From contig CAKURW010000057.1 in NCBI GenBank assembly GCA_934675795.1, forward strand, positions 1 to 7,556: 7,556 bases of DNA, read 5' to 3'. Below are positions 4,906-7,556 of this stretch, in pieces. The notes beneath the pieces were generated by a model. The model saw only the letters and a program-made list of their open reading frames with translations. It was not told the origin of the DNA and did not search any database. The translations under genes and the position numbers were made by a program. The stretch is from an uncultured Collinsella sp. (lineage in GTDB: Bacteria; Actinomycetota; Coriobacteriia; Coriobacteriales; Coriobacteriaceae). The stretch's first letter is position 1; the number at the start of each line of letters is the position of its first letter.

Positions 4906-7206
4906 TTACTCGGCAGCGGCCTTGAACTTGTTGTAGTTGATCAGGCAGCCGGCCTTGACGATGGCACGCTCCTCTGCCGTCATATCGGCAATATAGAGCT
5001 CAATCTGCTCAACCGTGCCGTCGGCGCGCACAACGTAGGCGGCGATGCCCCTCAGATCGCCGTCGAGCGCGGCGCGGATACCCGGCACAAAGACGTAGTC
5101 GCCCACCTCAAAGTTGGGCTCGGCCTCCATCTGGAAGGGCACCATGCCCCAGTTCATCACGTTGGAGCGATAGCGCTTGGTGGCGTACTCGTGGACGATG
5201 TTTGCCAGGCCGCCGATGACGCGCTGGCAGCTCGCGGCCTGCTCGCGGGCAGAACCGTCGCCGGGCTTCTTGGCATAGAGCATGGAGCCGTACTCGGTCG
5301 CCTTGGCATCGGCCGCGACACCCGCGCCGGTCAGCGCCTTAAACACGCCGGCAAGCTCGGCATCGAGTGCCACCAGGTCGCCCGCTGCCTCGCCGGCAAC
5401 GCGGCGCTTTTCCACCGCGTCGACCTCCTTGGAGCGGCCCACGTAGGCAGGGTCGCGACGGCTGAGCGTAAACTCGGCCAGACCCAGCGGGTTGGAGCGG
5501 AAAGAGCTCGTCTCGCCCGAGGGAATGAGTTCGTCGGTCGTGGTGACCGGGTCCATAATCTTGGAGCACACCTTGAGCAGGATATCGTCGCCGAGGGGCT
5601 CCATCGCGGGCCACGGCTTGATGTTGGGACCCTCGACCAGCTCGTCGGCAGGCTCCGCCTTGCCAAAGCCCCAGTACACACGCTTTTTGTACGGCGCGTC
5701 GTCGAAGGTGTACTCGCAGACCTCGTCCCAAGTCTCCTCGGGCAGGTCGGTCGCCGGCGTCAGGACGCCGCCGTTGGCAGCCGTCGCCGCAATGGAGCGG
5801 GCGTCCATCAGGGCCACGGCACTCAGCTGGCCGTTGCCCGGCTTGGAACCCTCGCGGTTGGGGAAGTTGCGCGTGGTGTGGCGGATCGAAAGGCCATTGT
5901 TGGCGGGCGTGTCGCCGGCGCCAAAGCACGGGCCGCAGAATGCCGTGCGCACGATTGCACCGGCCTCCATGAGGTCGTAGATGTAGCCACGGCGTGTAAG
6001 CTCGAGCGCCACGGGCTGGCTCGTGGGGTAGACCGACAGCGAGAACTCGCCGCAGCCGGTGTTGGCACCCTTGAGCACGCGGGCAGCCTGGACCACGGAG
6101 TCGTAGTTGCCGCCCGAGCAGCCGGCGATAACGCCCTGCTGCACGTGCAGCTTACCGTCGACGATTTTGTCGAGCAAGCTAAAGTGAGTCTTGCCCTCGC
6201 CGATCTTGGCAGCCTCGAGCTCCACCTCGTGCAGGATGTCCTCGAGGTTCTCGTTGAGCTCGTCGATCTCAAAGCCGTTGGAAGGGTGGAACGGCAGCGC
6301 GATCATAGGCTTGATGCTCGACAGGTCGACCTCGACGCAACCGTCGTAGTAGGCAACATCGGCGGGCTTGAGCTCGCGGTAGTCGTCGCCGCGGCCGTGC
6401 ATGGCCAGGAACGCGTGCGTGTCCTCGTCAGTTGCCCAAATGCTCGACAGGCAGGTGGTCTCGGTGGTCATGACGTCGACGCCGTTGCGGTAGTCGGTCG
6501 TCATGTTTGCGATGCCGGGGCCCACGAACTCCATGACCTTGTTCTTGACGTAGCCCTTGGCAAAGACGGCGCGGATGATGGCGAGCGCCACATCGTGCGG
6601 GCCGACGCCGGGGCGCGGGGCGCCCGTGAGGTAGATGGCCACGACGCCGGGATAGGCGACATCGTAGGTGTCGCGCAGCAGCTGCTTAGCCAGCTCGCCG
6701 CCGCCCTCGCCCACGGCCATGGTGCCCAGAGCGCCGTAGCGGGTGTGCGAGTCGGAACCCAGGATCATCTTGCCGCAGCCGGCGAAGTTCTCACGCATAA
6801 AGGAGTGGATGACGGCGATGTGCGGCGGAACGAAGATGCCGCCGTACTTCTTAGCAGCGGAAAGGCCAAAAACGTGGTCGTCCTCGTTGATGGTGCCGCC
6901 CACGGCGCACAGCGAGTTATGGCAGTTGGTGAGCACGTAGGGCAGCGGGAACTGCTCCATGCCCGAGGCACGCGCCGTCTGGATAATGCCGACAAAGGTG
7001 ATGTCGTGGCTCGCCATGGCGTCGAAGCGAATCTTGAGCGCCTCGGGGTCGCCGGACGTATTGTGTGCCTGAAGGATCGAATACGCGATGGTGCCGCGCT
7101 TGGCATCCTCGGGTGTCTGCGTAATGCCGCGCTCAGCGGCCTCGGCCTCAGGCACAACCTCGCTGCCGTTACGCAGGTAGATGCCGTCCTCGTACAGCTT
7201 GACCAT
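4906..7206 (-). CDS. Aconitase-superfamily hydratase (YbhJ-like), 766 aa
   Basis: This is a cytoplasmic iron-sulfur hydro-lyase of the aconitase superfamily; the exact substrate is not evident. The [4Fe-4S] ligands are visible: C363 in AGCSGGN, where aconitases have GSCTNS, and C424 and C427 in CGPCFG. A substrate-binding loop, GSDSHTRYG, lies at 150-158. The C-terminal swivel-like domain (about 640-766) contains [13 protein letters not shown]. The length is close to E. coli YbhJ as I recall it (about 750) and shorter than AcnA. The altered cysteine motif and overall pattern favour the YbhJ-type putative hydratase over true aconitase. The ATG at 7206 follows GGGAG (7216-7212) by 5 nt. An in-frame ATG at 7251 has no ribosome-binding site and would place a palindrome inside the gene. 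It stands alone, with no isocitrate dehydrogenase or citrate synthase nearby. Confidence 0.93.
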   Translation of the reverse strand: MVKLYEDGIYLRNGSEVVPEAEAAERGITQTPEDAKRGTIAYSILQAHNTSGDPEALKIRFDAMASHDITFVGIIQTARASGMEQFPLPYVLTNCHNSLCAVGGTINEDDHVFGLSAAKKYGGIFVPPHIAVIHSFMRENFAGCGKMILGSDSHTRYGALGTMAVGEGGGELAKQLLRDTYDVAYPGVVAIYLTGAPRPGVGPHDVALAIIRAVFAKGYVKNKVMEFVGPGIANMTTDYRNGVDVMTTETTCLSSIWATDEDTHAFLAMHGRGDDYRELKPADVAYYDGCVEVDLSSIKPMIALPFHPSNGFEIDELNENLEDILHEVELEAAKIGEGKTHFSLLDKIVDGKLHVQQGVIAGCSGGNYDSVVQAARVLKGANTGCGEFSLSVYPTSQPVALELTRRGYIYDLMEAGAIVRTAFCGPCFGAGDTPANNGLSIRHTTRNFPNREGSKPGNGQLSAVALMDARSIAATAANGGVLTPATDLPEETWDEVCEYTFDDAPYKKRVYWGFGKAEPADELVEGPNIKPWPAMEPLGDDILLKVCSKIMDPVTTTDELIPSGETSSFRSNPLGLAEFTLSRRDPAYVGRSKEVDAVEKRRVAGEAAGDLVALDAELAGVFKALTGAGVAADAKATEYGSMLYAKKPGDGSAREQAASCQRVIGGLANIVHEYATKRYRSNVMNWGMVPFQMEAEPNFEVGDYVFVPGIRAALDGDLRGIAAYVVRADGTVEQIELYIADMTAEERAIVKAGCLINYNKFKAAAE

Positions 7207-7221
7207 ACTGTCTCCCACTCT

Positions 7222-7238
7222 GCCCAAAAGATTTGGGC
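7222..7238. promoter_or_regulatory. Palindrome in the hydratase leader
   Basis: GCCCAAA (7222-7228) and TTTGGGC (7232-7238) are perfect 7-bp reverse complements around 3 nt, centred 24 nt upstream of the hydratase ATG and just before its ribosome-binding site. It could be an operator or an RNA hairpin influencing translation. No T-tract follows, so it is not a terminator. Confidence 0.45.
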
Positions 7239-7380
7239 GCATAGCATACATTCGTTCAATATCGTGCCATAGAACGGTTGCGAGCGGGTTACGAATCTAC
7301 ACGTTCACTTTATCTCGGTAAAGTATAGGACGAGCCCGGTGCAGGACCGGCGGATTTGGTGCAAGTGTGTCCCTTTCAAC

Positions 7381-7409
7381 TAGTCATTTAAGAACGTCCC
7401 CAATGACTA
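7381..7409. repeat. REP-like hairpin near the right end
   Basis: TAGTCATT (7381-7388) and AATGACTA (7402-7409) pair perfectly over 8 bp around a 13-nt loop ending in CGTCCCC. Just upstream, GGTGCAAGTGTGTCCCTTT (7359-7377) resembles the GGTGCCTGTCCCCTTT string of the hairpin at 3615-3645. Both look like relics or targets of the same class of extragenic repeat. Confidence 0.5.
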
Positions 7410-7414
7410 CCCAT

Positions 7415-7497
7415 AACAACGCCGATGTTTTGGCGCGGACAGCGAAAGCCCACCAATTCGGAGCAAAACAACGCCGCAAGTAGAGGACGGACAGCGA
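7415..7497. repeat. Two-copy degenerate repeat, period 52 bp
   Basis: AACAACGCCG occurs at 7415-7424 and 7467-7476, and CGGACAGCGA at 7436-7445 and 7488-7497. Both pairs are exactly 52 bp apart, with an 11-nt divergent segment between the two motifs in each copy. The period is not a multiple of three, so it does not encode a repeated peptide. Confidence 0.6.
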
Positions 7498-7556
7498 GCG
7501 ACGTCCAGAGCGAACAAGTTGGCATGAAAAAGGCAAGGCATAGACCTTCTGGTCAT

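Larger units (their letters stand above)
7239..7556. other. Right-end gene-free region
   Basis: These 318 bp hold no defensible gene. A promoter for the hydratase must lie here or in the leader. Candidate minus-strand -10 boxes are TATGCT (7248-7243) and TATACT (7327-7322), but neither has a good -35. Small inverted repeats occur at 7336-7350 (CCGGT/ACCGG) and 7381-7409, and a 52-bp-period repeat at 7415-7497. A minus-strand frame is open from the right edge to a stop at 7409-7407 (49 codons), but it crosses these repeats and looks non-coding. Confidence 0.5.

Noticed and set aside
4882..7272. A 796-codon open frame on the plus strand across the hydratase
   Set aside because: It is the antisense shadow of a GC-rich gene. 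The minus-strand protein has clear aconitase motifs, whereas the plus-strand product is a low-complexity Ala/Gly/Val/His/Arg translation without motifs.
7407..7556. A 49-codon minus-strand frame open at the right edge
   Set aside because: It crosses the 52-bp-period repeat and ends inside a hairpin. The residues (Cys, Leu, Ser, Arg-rich) do not look like a conserved protein end. It could be the tail of a gene outside the window, but this cannot be decided here.

Overview
The window looks like chromosomal DNA from a gut actinobacterium of the class Coriobacteriia, most likely Collinsella or a close relative. This is an inference from memory. It rests on the GC-rich coding sequence, the proteins' resemblance to coriobacterial ones, and intergenic repeat families of the kind I recall from that genus. 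No rRNA, tRNA, CRISPR array, integrase or intact transposase gene is visible.

Layout from left to right. (1) At 1-56 is the first 18 codons of a minus-strand gene that runs off the edge. Its promoter has a perfect TATAAT nested between the arms of an 11-bp inverted repeat, which looks like a repressor operator. (2) At 256-450 (minus) is a 64-residue, proline-rich, acidic, probably disordered protein of unknown function, followed by a stem-loop. (3) At 582-3209 (minus) is a full-length clpB disaggregase with its own rho-independent terminator and a GC-rich leader hairpin. (4) At 3210-4094 is a long gene-free stretch packed with repeats: three 57-bp palindromic units at an 80-81 bp period, a REP-like hairpin, and four TAGTG iterons at exactly 9-bp spacing. 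(5) At 4095-4742 (plus) is a membrane-anchored extracytoplasmic protein of unknown function with four cysteines. (6) At 4823-4894 is a perfect 23-bp inverted repeat between two convergent genes. (7) At 4906-7206 (minus) is a complete aconitase-superfamily hydratase of the YbhJ-like type with its [4Fe-4S] cysteines. (8) At 7207-7556 is another gene-free stretch with a leader palindrome, a hairpin and a 52-bp-period repeat.

The genes do not form an obvious pathway. clpB is a general protein-rescue chaperone, the hydratase is a metabolic enzyme of unproven substrate, and the small and membrane proteins are uncharacterised. Each appears to be its own transcription unit, bounded by hairpins. I see no new multi-gene system here. 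The least explained material is non-coding: the three-unit palindrome array, whose arm mismatches are mostly G-U wobbles if read as minus-strand RNA, the TAGTG iterons without a gene beside them, and the operator at the left edge. The 64-residue protein with three DP-aromatic motifs is the most interesting uncharacterised product.
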